Shown in pieces: positions 16,785-25,414 of a stretch of 64,000 nt of DNA. The stretch lies in contig NZ_JAASQJ010000003.1 in NCBI RefSeq assembly GCF_011762185.1, positions 744,001 to 808,000 of the forward strand, in the 5' to 3' direction. This stretch comes from Dyadobacter arcticus (GTDB lineage: Bacteria; Bacteroidota; Bacteroidia; Cytophagales; Spirosomataceae). Position 1 is the first letter of the stretch. The number at the start of each line of letters is the position of its first letter. Made by a program: the position numbers and the translations under genes. Under the pieces are notes generated by a model. That model was not told where the DNA came from, made no database searches, and was given only the letters and a program-made list of their open reading frames with translations.

Positions 16785-16853
16785 TGAGAGCCCTTCGACT
16801 GCGCTCAGGGTGACAAGGCGATTGTCACCCTGAGCGCAGTCGAAGGGCTCTCA
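16785..16853. repeat. REP-like palindrome, copy 3
   Basis: Perfect 32-bp inverted repeats at 16785-16816 and 16822-16853 around a 5-nt loop. The core CCTTCGACTGCGCTCAGGGTGACAA is a variant of the other two copies, with compensating changes in both arms. It sits between the convergent histidine kinase and desaturase genes. There is no T tract, so it is not a classical terminator. Confidence 0.93.
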
Positions 16854-16873
16854 TTTACATGGCTTGCGCTTCA

Positions 16874-17620
16874 CTAGACCTTCTTCCGAATCTCAATAAT
16901 CTTCAGCTTATTAAGGAGCTTGATCACCGGATAAGTCGGATCAACCTCAAACCATTTTGAGCCGAAATTGATTGAATTGGGCTTTTTATGATGGTTGTTT
17001 TGGAAAAGCTCTCCCATCATTAAGAAATCGAATATCAATGAGTTCTTGGATTCATCGGCGTTATCAAAGTTCTGATAGCCGTATTTGTGACCACTCCAGT
17101 TGACGATTGCACCGTGGATGGGGCCCATTAGCAGGTGAATTGGTAACAGGAAGAAGAAAATCCAATGCATATCCAGGTATACATATGCAAGCACATAAAA
17201 GGCAATGTATAGTACACCCCAGCCAACCCGCGACATCCATGAATCACCCAGTTTCTCCATGAAATTCCATTCCGGATAATTTCTTTCAAAACGGGTTTCT
17301 ATTGCCCGCTTACGGCTCAGCACTGCATTGTAAATATTTTTAGTTTCCCACATCATCGTGAAAACGTTTTTTGTATGATGCGGAGAATGTGGATCTCTCT
17401 CGGTATCACTGAATGCATGGTGCATCCGGTGAAGAATGGCGTAGGCTCTTGGACTTAAATAGGAAGAACCCTGAGAAAGATAGGTCAGCAAATAAAAGAA
17501 ACGTTCCCATGGCTTGCTCATTATGAACATCTTATGAGCAGAATAGCGGTGCAGAAAAAAGGTTTGGCAGAATAAGGATAAATACCAATGTATTACAAAT
17601 ACAATCAGAACAATATACAT
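16874..17620 (-). CDS. Fatty acid (acyl-CoA/acyl-lipid) desaturase
   Basis: A 248-residue membrane di-iron desaturase. Histidine boxes are HRYSAH, HRMHH and FQNNHHKK, with an extra HKYG-containing segment before the third; hydrophobic helices lie before box 1 and between boxes 2 and 3. The enzyme introduces a double bond (probably delta-9) into membrane acyl chains using oxygen. The frame opens at 17656, but MYIVLIVFVIHW from the ATG at 17620 begins directly with TM1 and is preferred. It is shorter than animal delta-9 desaturases, as usual for bacterial forms. It follows DUF4159 and rsmE on the same strand. Confidence 0.9.
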   Translation of the reverse strand: MYIVLIVFVIHWYLSLFCQTFFLHRYSAHKMFIMSKPWERFFYLLTYLSQGSSYLSPRAYAILHRMHHAFSDTERDPHSPHHTKNVFTMMWETKNIYNAVLSRKRAIETRFERNYPEWNFMEKLGDSWMSRVGWGVLYIAFYVLAYVYLDMHWIFFFLLPIHLLMGPIHGAIVNWSGHKYGYQNFDNADESKNSLIFDFLMMGELFQNNHHKKPNSINFGSKWFEVDPTYPVIKLLNKLKIIEIRKKV

Positions 17621-17752
17621 GGAACGAAGTAAAATTAAAAAAACAACTTTGCACAAAAGTAAGCCGCGATGCTCACAAAACCGAAATTTGAAATGTGATT
17701 TTGGAATATATTTGTTCGGTGGAGCCCTTAAAATAGCATGCCAGAATGCCGA

Positions 17753-18430
17753 TCACTGAATCATAAAAGCGTAACTCAGCAGATTTGCCCCCATTTGCAA
17801 AGCCTTCCTCCGCATCTCTTCCGGATCATTATACACACTCTGGTCTTCCCATCCATTTCCCAGGTCCGTTTCATAACTGTAATAGCAAACCAGGCGGCCT
17901 TGCCAGATCAATCCAAATCCCTGCGGTTGCTTGCCGTCGTGCTCATGCACCTTTGGAAGACCTTCCGGAAAAATGTATTTCACCCGATAAATCTGATGGT
18001 CATACGGCAGTTCGACGAATGAAAGTTCTGGAAAAACTTTCTTCATTTCCCTTCTTATAAATTGATCAAGACCATAGTTATCATCCACGTGTAAAAACCC
18101 TCCTGACAGCAGATAATTTCTTAGGTTTTGCGCCTCAGCATCCGTGAAAACGACATTACCATGCCCGGTCATATGGACAAATGGATAGGTAAAAATATCC
18201 GGGCTGCCTACTTCCACCACGTCTTCGGCAGGGTTAATGTTCATTTTCAGTTCCGTGTTGCAGAACTTGATGAGATTAGGCAATGAAGTTTTGTTGGCAT
18301 ACCAATCTCCGCCACCGCCGTATTTGAGTTTGGCAATTTTCAGCGACGATTGCGCAAAAGCCCTGTCAGCAAGACTCAAAAAACCAAGAAGCAATAAAAC
18401 TTTGAAAATGAAAATGGATCGGGGCATCAT
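17753..18430 (-). CDS. DUF4159 domain-containing exported protein
   Basis: A 225-residue protein with a Sec signal peptide (RSIFIFKVLLLLGFLSLADRAFAQ) and a DUF4159 domain: LKIAKLKYGGGGDWYA, PFVHMTGHGNVVFTDAEA, GGFLHVDDNYGLDQFIRREM. The fold is glutamine-amidotransferase-like but without an obvious catalytic Cys; function is unknown. The frame extends to 18472 into rsmE, but the ATG at 18430 gives a proper signal peptide and a 13-nt gap. DUF4159 proteins often lie near MoxR/vWA genes; none is here. Confidence 0.85.
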   Translation of the reverse strand: MMPRSIFIFKVLLLLGFLSLADRAFAQSSLKIAKLKYGGGGDWYANKTSLPNLIKFCNTELKMNINPAEDVVEVGSPDIFTYPFVHMTGHGNVVFTDAEAQNLRNYLLSGGFLHVDDNYGLDQFIRREMKKVFPELSFVELPYDHQIYRVKYIFPEGLPKVHEHDGKQPQGFGLIWQGRLVCYYSYETDLGNGWEDQSVYNDPEEMRRKALQMGANLLSYAFMIQ

Positions 18431-18443
18431 AGATATATTTTTA

Positions 18444-19151
18444 TTACAGGGCTTGCGCCAAATTAATTGCATGGCAGCCTGCTACTGCGGCTGTTTCCGT
18501 ACGAAGACGTGTTGGTCCCAATGACACCGTCGAAAAGCCCTGTTCCATGGCAAGCATTATTTCACGTTCGCTAAAATCACCTTCGGGGCCTATCAATAAT
18601 AAGGTACGCTTATTTTTCTTAACCTTACTAAAAACGTGTTCCACTTTGTTCTGCCCCGGAACATAAGCTATCAATTTTGTCTCTTCGGACGCATTCCTTA
18701 TGAACGAATCGAATTTATTATTTACTGTAATTTCCGGTTTATAATATTGTTGTGATTGTTTCATTGCGCTCGCTGCAATGCGATTGAGCCGGGTTGTGTT
18801 GACTACCCGATTTACTGTCTCAGGATTTGTATGTTCAGTAATAAGAAAATCGATACGTTCCACTCCTATTTCGGTCATTTTTTCAACCATCCATTCATTG
18901 CGTTCCGCCTTTCTGGTCGGTGCCACAGCGATGGCAATTTCAAAATCCCTCCTCGCTACAAATATTGTTTCCAATACTTCATAGCCAACTTTCCTGCCCT
19001 GAATATTAAGCACACATTTTTTCAAAAACCCCTTTCCATCTGTGACATGAATCATGTCGCCCGAGCCAAGCCTGAGCACCTTAGTAGTATGTTTTGCTTC
19101 TTCCTCATCCAGTTCAAAAAGGTTTTCTTCCGGCTGATAAAACAAATGCAT
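18444..19151 (-). CDS. rsmE: 16S rRNA m3U1498 methyltransferase RsmE
   Basis: A 235-residue SPOUT methyltransferase that modifies U1498 of 16S rRNA with SAM. An N-terminal PUA-like domain (1-70, HTTKVLRLGSGD) precedes the knotted catalytic domain, whose signatures are LLIGPEGDFSEREI and SLGPTRLRTETAAVAG at the C-terminus. Length is typical. It is the first gene of a minus-strand run with DUF4159 and the desaturase. Confidence 0.94.
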   Translation of the reverse strand: MHLFYQPEENLFELDEEEAKHTTKVLRLGSGDMIHVTDGKGFLKKCVLNIQGRKVGYEVLETIFVARRDFEIAIAVAPTRKAERNEWMVEKMTEIGVERIDFLITEHTNPETVNRVVNTTRLNRIAASAMKQSQQYYKPEITVNNKFDSFIRNASEETKLIAYVPGQNKVEHVFSKVKKNKRTLLLIGPEGDFSEREIMLAMEQGFSTVSLGPTRLRTETAAVAGCHAINLAQAL

Positions 19152-19542
19152 TGGCTCTCAAAAATTAGTTTAACAAGGCGGATTGCCCTTTCAAAAATAT
19201 AGAAATTATCTGCAATAAATTCAAAATTCAGACACTACCCAGACAGCATATATTTCATATGGCTAAACCGCCCAAGAATTGAACCTTAATGCTATTTAAT
19301 ACTATCATAACAATATTTCGGATCCAGTTTAATTGCTTTTACCTAAAAAAACAGGAAATAGATGGGTTATATTAGTGAGCAGTGTTATGAGAAAAATGCA
19401 TTTTTTACTGACAATACTACCACGCACGCAATAATATTCTGCATAAGCCTAATTTTTCTTATGTTTTATTTTTGGGAAATACATTTTTACATTAATATTG
19501 TGCCGTTATATTTATTCGTCACCACTTTATCTAAGTTTTATT
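19152..19542. other. Noncoding gap upstream of glnII
   Basis: A 391-bp AT-rich region between the divergent rsmE and GSII genes. Short frames run through it (for example 19362-19622), but their sequence is aromatic-rich and without protein-like conservation. It holds the probable GSII promoter at 19467 and a 68-nt leader. No NtcA, sigma-54 or riboswitch pattern was recognised. Confidence 0.55.
19467..19474 (+). promoter_or_regulatory. Putative -7 promoter box of the type II glutamine synthetase gene
   Basis: TATTTTTG fits TAnnTTTG. It lies 68 nt before the ATG at 19543. No convincing -33 element. Confidence 0.4.
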
Positions 19543-20556
19543 ATGTCAAAATCCAAGCTGGAATATATTTGGTTGGATGGCTACAAGCCGACCCAAAGTT
19601 TACGCAGCAAAACCAAAATTGAAAGCGATTTTAGTGGAAAACTTGAAGATTGCGGAATGTGGTCGTTTGATGGTTCATCTACCGAGCAGGCGCCTGGCGG
19701 TTCTTCTGACTGTTTATTAAAACCCATTTACATCATTACTGATCCACAGCGCAAAAATGGTTACCTGGTGATGTGCGAGGTACTCAATGCTGACGGGACT
19801 CCACACGAATCAAACGGCCGTGCAACAATTGAAGACGGTGACAACGATTTCTGGTTCGGATTTGAGCAAGAATATTTCCTTTGGGATATTGAAACCAACA
19901 AACCATTGGGCTTTCCTGCAAATGGTTACCCAGGCCCACAAGGGCCATATTACTGCTCGGTCGGAGCAGCCAATGCATACGGTCGTGACATCATTGAGGA
20001 GCATTTGGATGCATGTCTTGAAGCCGGATTGAATGTGGAAGGTATCAATGCCGAAGTAGCGGCTGGTCAGTGGGAATTCCAGATCTTCGCGAAAGGTGCG
20101 CAGGAAGCTGGTGACCAGATCTGGCTTGCACGTTATCTCCTTGAAAGAATTGGTGAAAAATATGGTGTTTCGATCAACTGGCATCCAAAACCACTTGGAG
20201 CACTTGACTGGAATGGTAGCGGTATGCACGCTAACTTCTCAAATACAACTTTGAGAACAGCAGGCAGCAAAGCAACATTCGACAAAATATGCGAAGCTTT
20301 CCGTCCGGTAGTAAAAGAACATATCGAGGTTTACGGAGCGGATAACCACCTTCGTTTAACTGGAAAACATGAAACTGCAAGTATCCACGATTTCAGCTAC
20401 GGCGTTTCAGACCGCGGAGCTTCCATTCGTATACCCGTAATCGTTCCTGCAAAAGGATGGAGCGGATATCTGGAAGACCGTCGTCCGAACTCGGCTGCTG
20501 ATCCCTACAAAGTGGCTGCCCGCATTATCAAAACTGTAAAATCAGCAGTTTTGTAA
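19543..20556 (+). CDS. Glutamine synthetase, type II (GSII)
   Basis: A 337-residue GSII, the short eukaryote-like class that makes glutamine from glutamate, ammonia and ATP. It has the beta-grasp start (LEYIWLDGY, MWSFDGSSTEQA) and the catalytic domain: FGFEQEYFLWD, GPYYCSVG, EVAAGQWEFQIF, NGSGMHANFS, and the closing GWSGYLEDRRPNSAADPY. The ATG at 19543 begins at MSKSKLEYI, the normal GSII N-terminus; an earlier in-frame start adds only a non-conserved leader. A second, unrelated GS class lies about 650 bp further on. Confidence 0.94.
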   Translation: MSKSKLEYIWLDGYKPTQSLRSKTKIESDFSGKLEDCGMWSFDGSSTEQAPGGSSDCLLKPIYIITDPQRKNGYLVMCEVLNADGTPHESNGRATIEDGDNDFWFGFEQEYFLWDIETNKPLGFPANGYPGPQGPYYCSVGAANAYGRDIIEEHLDACLEAGLNVEGINAEVAAGQWEFQIFAKGAQEAGDQIWLARYLLERIGEKYGVSINWHPKPLGALDWNGSGMHANFSNTTLRTAGSKATFDKICEAFRPVVKEHIEVYGADNHLRLTGKHETASIHDFSYGVSDRGASIRIPVIVPAKGWSGYLEDRRPNSAADPYKVAARIIKTVKSAVL

Positions 20557-20576
20557 TTTTTTCAAAAGCTTTTCAA

Positions 20577-20611
20577 CGAAAAAACCACCGGATGGTGGTT
20601 TTTTCGTTTTA
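20577..20611 (+). terminator. Rho-independent terminator of glnII (bidirectional)
   Basis: A perfect 13-bp stem (CGAAAAAACCACC / GGTGGTTTTTTCG, loop GGAT) with T tracts on both strands. It sits between convergent GSII and the acidic protein gene and probably serves both. Confidence 0.85.
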
Positions 20612-20622
20612 TATCATTTCAA

Positions 20623-21174
20623 TCAATCTTCTTCCTCGCTGCCGGTAAACGAATACATTGTAGGATCCAGCTGAACCCTGTCAGCATTGAACACGGCAAT
20701 GAATTCATCGATTACCTTGTCGGTAATTTCAGTTTTGTTCAACCCCACTTCCAGACCGACGCCATATTCAAATTTATCATCGATGTCCACGTGCTCGCGA
20801 ACAGTGATTTCTTCGTTTTCTTCAATTTCCTCAATGAACTCCGTCAGAAGCATTTCGGCGTCTTCTTCGTCCTCGGCGCTGATTTTATAATCATCGGGAC
20901 GCTCATCCTGAGATACATAGTGCGGCATTTCTTTTTTCAACCGCTCCAACGCCTCATCATATACCAATGTAGAATGGTGCAGGCGAAGCGTATAGATCAA
21001 TGCGTCATAAATCACCTCTGCATTTTTGTAAACTCCTATGAACTGAACATGCGCGTGCTCGTTATTTTCACCCTCATCTTCAAATTCGTCGTCTACATAA
21101 ATAAAGTTTGCACTTTCCGCTTTGCATTCCTTTCTCAGCTGAGCAATTTCTTCTGGATCGAATCCCGGATTCAT
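20623..21174 (-). CDS. Conserved acidic protein of unknown function
   Basis: A 183-residue soluble protein without signal peptide or membrane segment. I do not recognise a named family. It is strikingly acidic, with Glu/Asp runs at about 27-37 (DDEFEDEGENNE), 103-126 and the C-terminus (GSEEED). The core (VIYDALIYTLRLHHSTLVYDEA, about 53-74) looks like a regular helix. It follows glnN by 33 bp on the same strand and could be co-transcribed with it, which is the only functional hint. A terminator follows. Confidence 0.6.
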   Translation of the reverse strand: MNPGFDPEEIAQLRKECKAESANFIYVDDEFEDEGENNEHAHVQFIGVYKNAEVIYDALIYTLRLHHSTLVYDEALERLKKEMPHYVSQDERPDDYKISAEDEEDAEMLLTEFIEEIEENEEITVREHVDIDDKFEYGVGLEVGLNKTEITDKVIDEFIAVFNADRVQLDPTMYSFTGSEEED

Positions 21175-21207
21175 AATTTTGAGTTTTTTGCCTTGGTTTC
21201 TAAAAAA

Positions 21208-23394
21208 TTATTCCAAAAATAGCATTTCGCGGTATTTTGCCAAAGGCCAGTCCTCATCATCAATTAATAACTCCAATTTATCCACGTGATATCGGATCTC
21301 TTCAAAGAAACCTTTTACCTCTGAACCGTAATATTTTGCCCGTTCAAAAAGGTCTTCAATGTTGTTCGCAGTCTTTCGGTGCTCGGTCATTTCATGCACC
21401 AATTTTTTGATCACCACTACGTGTGAAGAAATATCCCGGATAATTTCCTTTATCGGTTCCGCCTCTTCCAGCATTTCTAAATCTGTCAATGACCTGGCCG
21501 TCTGCGCGAGTTTGAATTGATATTTCACGACCGTGGACACAATGTGGTTCAGGGCCAGATCGCCAATTACCCGAGATTCGATCTGTAACCTTTTTACGTA
21601 ATTCTCTAATTCAATTTCGTATCTGGCGTGCAACTCTCTGGAAGTAAGTACGCCAATCCTTTCAAATACTGAAATTGTTTTTGCGGTTTTGTAGGCATAC
21701 AATGCATCATAAGTATTGCTTATGTTACTCAATCCCCTTTTTTGAGCCATTTCGATCCATTCCTCGGAATAACCATTCCCTTCGAATAAGATGTTTTTCG
21801 ATTCAGTAAAATATCTTTTCAGGATCTCGACCGTCGCCACCTTTTTCTCCTCCCCACCTGCCATCCGTTCATCCATTTCTCTTTTAAAATCAAAAAGCTG
21901 GTTAGCCACAATCGTATTCAAAACGATCATAGGCGAAGCACTGTTCTGTGAACTTCCCACCGCACGGTATTCAAATTTATTTCCCGTAAAACAAAAAGGC
22001 GAGGTCCTGTTGCGGTCCGTATTGTCCCTTTGAAGATTCGGGATGCGGGTCAACCCCAGCTTATAATAAAAATTTTCTCCCTTTTCGAGGGTTATCTCAC
22101 CTTTATTAACCAAGTCTTCCAGCATGGTAGTAAGCTCGTTACCCAAAAATACTGAAACAATAGATGGTGGTGCTTCATTGGCCCCGAGCCTGTGTTCATT
22201 TCCTGCTGATGAAATGGACGCACGCAGAAGATCCGCATGATCATGCACGGCTTTTACCACATTCAATAAAAAGGTAAGAAACCTTAAATTTTCTTTCGGT
22301 TTCGAGGTTGGGGCGAGCAGGTTAATTCCGGTATCAGTGGAAAGTGACCAGTTATTATGCTTACCACTTCCATTAATCCCCGCAAATGGCTTTTCATGAA
22401 ACAATACCTGAAAATTGTGCTTATCACCAGTCTTCCGCATCAGATCCATAAGTAATGCATTGTGATCAATGGCCAGGTTGACTTCCTCAAAGGTAGGTGC
22501 GCATTCAAATTGCCCTGGCGCGACTTCGTTATGTCGTGTCCTCACCGGAATTCCCAATTTCAATGCTTCAAACTCAAAATCCACCATAAATGCATTGACT
22601 CTCGGAGATATGGAGCCAAAATAATGGTCATCCAATTGCTGCCCACGCGCCGGGCTGTGTCCGAAAACCGTTCTGCCAGCCATCAGGAGATCCGGCCTGG
22701 CATAATAAAGCGCTTTGTCGACCAAAAAATATTCCTGTTCAATTCCCAATGTCGGTGTTACCTTATCCACATCACGGTTAAAAAACTGGCATACGCCAGT
22801 CGCCGCCTTATCGAGCATGACGAGCGATCGGAGCAGCGGCGCTTTATAATCCAATGCTTCGCCGGTGTAGGAAATAAAAACGGAAGGAATGCACAAGGTC
22901 TTCCCTCCTGCGCCATTATCCATCAAAAAAGCAGGTGAACTGGGATCCCAACCGGTGTAACCTCGTGCTTCAAATGTGGCCCGCAAACCCCCGCTTGGAA
23001 AAGAAGAAGCATCTGGCTCCTGTTGAACAAGCGCACTCCCTTTGAATTTTTCAACGGCCTTTCCGTCAATGGTCAGATCGAAAAATGAATCATGTTTTTC
23101 GGCGGTGGTTCCTGTAAGCGGCTGGAACCAATGGGTATAATGCGTCGCGCCCTTCGAAATCGCCCAGGATTTCATGGCGGCGGAAACTTCATCCGCCACT
23201 TCCCTATCTATGGTAGAACCTGATCGTATTGCATTTGAAATCTTGCCATAGGCCTCCGCGGACAAAAGGGTTTTCATTACGTCGTCACTGAAAGTATTAC
23301 TTCCGTAAAGGTCTGCTACTTTCTCAGTTGGAGGGGTTAATATGGGGGCAACGCGGCCTTGGGCAATCTCAAAAGCCTTGGAACGAAATGTCAT
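21208..23394 (-). CDS. glnN: Glutamine synthetase, type III (GSIII)
   Basis: A 728-residue GSIII, the large dodecameric class typical of Bacteroidota and cyanobacteria. The N-terminus is MTFRSKAFEIAQGRV, then THYTHWFQPLTGTTAEKHDSF (in part), the GSIII signature region. Catalytic motifs are GIEQEYFLVDK, HNEVAPGQFECAP and FAGINGSGKHNNWSL, followed by RLGANEAPP. A long helical C-terminal region (about 560-728) is specific to the class. It has a well-formed promoter at 23423-23451. Having GSII and GSIII 650 bp apart suggests division by nitrogen status. Confidence 0.96.
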   Translation of the reverse strand: MTFRSKAFEIAQGRVAPILTPPTEKVADLYGSNTFSDDVMKTLLSAEAYGKISNAIRSGSTIDREVADEVSAAMKSWAISKGATHYTHWFQPLTGTTAEKHDSFFDLTIDGKAVEKFKGSALVQQEPDASSFPSGGLRATFEARGYTGWDPSSPAFLMDNGAGGKTLCIPSVFISYTGEALDYKAPLLRSLVMLDKAATGVCQFFNRDVDKVTPTLGIEQEYFLVDKALYYARPDLLMAGRTVFGHSPARGQQLDDHYFGSISPRVNAFMVDFEFEALKLGIPVRTRHNEVAPGQFECAPTFEEVNLAIDHNALLMDLMRKTGDKHNFQVLFHEKPFAGINGSGKHNNWSLSTDTGINLLAPTSKPKENLRFLTFLLNVVKAVHDHADLLRASISSAGNEHRLGANEAPPSIVSVFLGNELTTMLEDLVNKGEITLEKGENFYYKLGLTRIPNLQRDNTDRNRTSPFCFTGNKFEYRAVGSSQNSASPMIVLNTIVANQLFDFKREMDERMAGGEEKKVATVEILKRYFTESKNILFEGNGYSEEWIEMAQKRGLSNISNTYDALYAYKTAKTISVFERIGVLTSRELHARYEIELENYVKRLQIESRVIGDLALNHIVSTVVKYQFKLAQTARSLTDLEMLEEAEPIKEIIRDISSHVVVIKKLVHEMTEHRKTANNIEDLFERAKYYGSEVKGFFEEIRYHVDKLELLIDDEDWPLAKYREMLFLE

Positions 23395-23422
23395 TTATTT
23401 ATTGAGTTATATTAATTCTCCC

Positions 23423-23451
23423 CAAAATTATTTATTTAAGGATAGCTACAA
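23423..23451 (-). promoter_or_regulatory. Promoter of glnN
   Basis: On the minus strand TTG, an 18-nt spacer and TAATTTTG fit the Bacteroidota -33/-7 pattern. The -7 box lies 28 nt before the ATG. Confidence 0.6.
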
Positions 23452-23541
23452 CTATTCTGCCCTACATTTTCATTATAAGTTACGCCATTAAACATAGGTA
23501 AGCGCATTTTTCGGAACTTTGCAGATTCCCGACAGACACCA

Positions 23542-25377
23542 ATGCGTAAAAGATTAGAATTCGTTGCCCTTTACGGCATAAGCTGGGTCGTGCTTTTCCA
23601 GCTTTTCCGGATATTATTTCTGGCTTACCATTACAAAAGGACATTTGAACTTCCACCGTTGCTGTGGTTCCAAAGTGCCCGGCATGGATTGCAAATGGAC
23701 ATTTCCTTTGCAGCCTACATTCTGGTTATACCTACTTTATTGCTCATTTTCACCACAAAAAAATGGGAATGGTACCGGAAAGCGTTGAGGATATTTAGCT
23801 TTATCATTGTTTTCCTGATCACATTACTTGTGGTCACGGATCTGGAATTGTTCAGGGCATGGGGTTTTCGGATTGACGGTACTTCGTTACATTATCTGGA
23901 AACACCCGTCGAGGCCTGGGCTTCCATGGCGGCTGCACCGGTATTCGCACTTTTGGTACTTTTCGCTAGCCTGTGCTTTATGATCGACAGGATATTTGCA
24001 GCCCTGATCAAACGGGTCGTAGGTGCTTTCAAAAAGTCGGGTTATCTCTTCACCATTCCTGTTTTTTTGGTTCTGACGGGCAGCCTCATCATTCCAATTC
24101 GCGGTGGTTTGCAACTGGCCCCGATGAACGAGAGTGCGGTTTTTTTCAGTGACAAAAGCTTTGCGAATTATGCCGCCGTGAATGTGCCATGGAATTACAT
24201 GAGCTCGCTTTTAAATGCGACCTATTCAAAGAACAACCCTTTTTCGTATTTCCCCGAAAATGACCTGAATACAATGATTTCCCCACTTTATCAAAAAGGC
24301 GGAGAGACTATCCAGGTTTTGGACACGACCAAGCGTTTGAATGTGGTTGTGATCATTTGGGAAAGCTTTACGGCGAAAGTTGTTGGGCATTTAAACGGCG
24401 TGAAAGGCGTTACCCCACAATTTGACAAGCTTTCGAAAGATGGGATGCTCTTCACCAACTTATATGCGAGTGGCAACCGCAGCGACAAAGGAATGGTGGC
24501 GATATTGAGCGGCTACCCGGCACAGCCTACCAACTCAATCATTAAAATTCCGAAGAAAACAATGTCCTTACCCTCATTGCCAAAAGAATTTCATAAAAAT
24601 GGCTGGTATACCTCATTCTATTATGGAGGAGAAACTGAATTCGCCAATATGAAATCGTATTTCCTGCAGCAAGGTTTTGACAACATTATTGATAAAAATG
24701 ATTTTGAGAAAAAAGACATGAATTCCAAATGGGGCGCACACGATCATATTGTTTTGAATAAATTACTAAATGACCTGGATGCACAGAAAGAGCCTTTTTT
24801 CACAACGCTATTTACATTGAGCAGTCATGAACCATTTGAAGTGCCCGTAAAAACTGCGATCCCTGGCAGTGACCCTGAACATTTGTTTTTGAATGCCCAT
24901 CATTATACAGATGCCTCGATTGGTGATTTTATTGCAAAAGCAAAAAAGAAACCTTGGTGGTCAAATACACTTGTGATCATCATTGCGGATCACGGGCACC
25001 CGTTGCCAGAAACCGACCGATCCAAACCGGCTGAATTTCACATTCCAATGCTTTGGCTGGGCGGGGCTATTGCCAATAAAAAGATGAAAATTGACTCGCT
25101 TTGCTCACAAACCGACCTGCCGGCCACGTTGCTTAACCAGCTGCATTTGCCATCGGGTCAATTCCAATGGAGCAATGATATTTTCAAAAAGGACCGCAAT
25201 CCATTTGCCTATTTTGTTTTTAACAATGGATTAGGCTGGATCAAACCCGGCGGATTCCTAGTGCGTGATAACATTGGCGGCAACATTACGGAGAAGGGCG
25301 GCAAATTGGACAATGCGGACGAGAAGCTGGGAAAAGCCTTTTTACAGGCATCCTTTACAGATTATTTAAGACGTTGA
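23542..25377 (+). CDS. LTA synthase-like membrane sulfatase-fold enzyme
   Basis: A 611-residue protein with about five N-terminal membrane helices (to about residue 190) and a C-terminal periplasmic sulfatase-fold domain. It resembles LtaS and the phosphoethanolamine or phosphoglycerol transferases. Likely metal-site residues are E274 (IIWESF), S314 in GNRSDKGMVAIL at the position of the LtaS nucleophile Thr, and D483-H484 (IADHGHPLP). Because Gram-negatives lack lipoteichoic acid, the product is probably a head group added to a glycan or lipid. The Ser for Thr swap is compatible with catalysis but unusual. It is the only member here. Confidence 0.85.
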   Translation: MRKRLEFVALYGISWVVLFQLFRILFLAYHYKRTFELPPLLWFQSARHGLQMDISFAAYILVIPTLLLIFTTKKWEWYRKALRIFSFIIVFLITLLVVTDLELFRAWGFRIDGTSLHYLETPVEAWASMAAAPVFALLVLFASLCFMIDRIFAALIKRVVGAFKKSGYLFTIPVFLVLTGSLIIPIRGGLQLAPMNESAVFFSDKSFANYAAVNVPWNYMSSLLNATYSKNNPFSYFPENDLNTMISPLYQKGGETIQVLDTTKRLNVVVIIWESFTAKVVGHLNGVKGVTPQFDKLSKDGMLFTNLYASGNRSDKGMVAILSGYPAQPTNSIIKIPKKTMSLPSLPKEFHKNGWYTSFYYGGETEFANMKSYFLQQGFDNIIDKNDFEKKDMNSKWGAHDHIVLNKLLNDLDAQKEPFFTTLFTLSSHEPFEVPVKTAIPGSDPEHLFLNAHHYTDASIGDFIAKAKKKPWWSNTLVIIIADHGHPLPETDRSKPAEFHIPMLWLGGAIANKKMKIDSLCSQTDLPATLLNQLHLPSGQFQWSNDIFKKDRNPFAYFVFNNGLGWIKPGGFLVRDNIGGNITEKGGKLDNADEKLGKAFLQASFTDYLRR

Positions 25378-25389
25378 CCGCAAAAGGTG

Positions 25390-25397
25390 TAATTTTG
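25390..25397 (+). promoter_or_regulatory. Putative -7 promoter box of mtaB
   Basis: TAATTTTG, an exact TAnnTTTG match, 17 nt before the mtaB ATG. It lies only 12 bp after the preceding stop. Confidence 0.45.
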
Positions 25398-25414
25398 CAG
25401 CATAATTGAAAATA

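Noticed and set aside
16785..16853. Palindrome as a phage attachment site or IS end
   Set aside because: No integrase or transposase is nearby, and the same core occurs in three unrelated gaps.
19362..19622. Plus-strand frame upstream of GSII as a separate gene
   Set aside because: It overlaps the GSII start in another frame and reads as AT-rich, aromatic sequence; GSII is the real gene.
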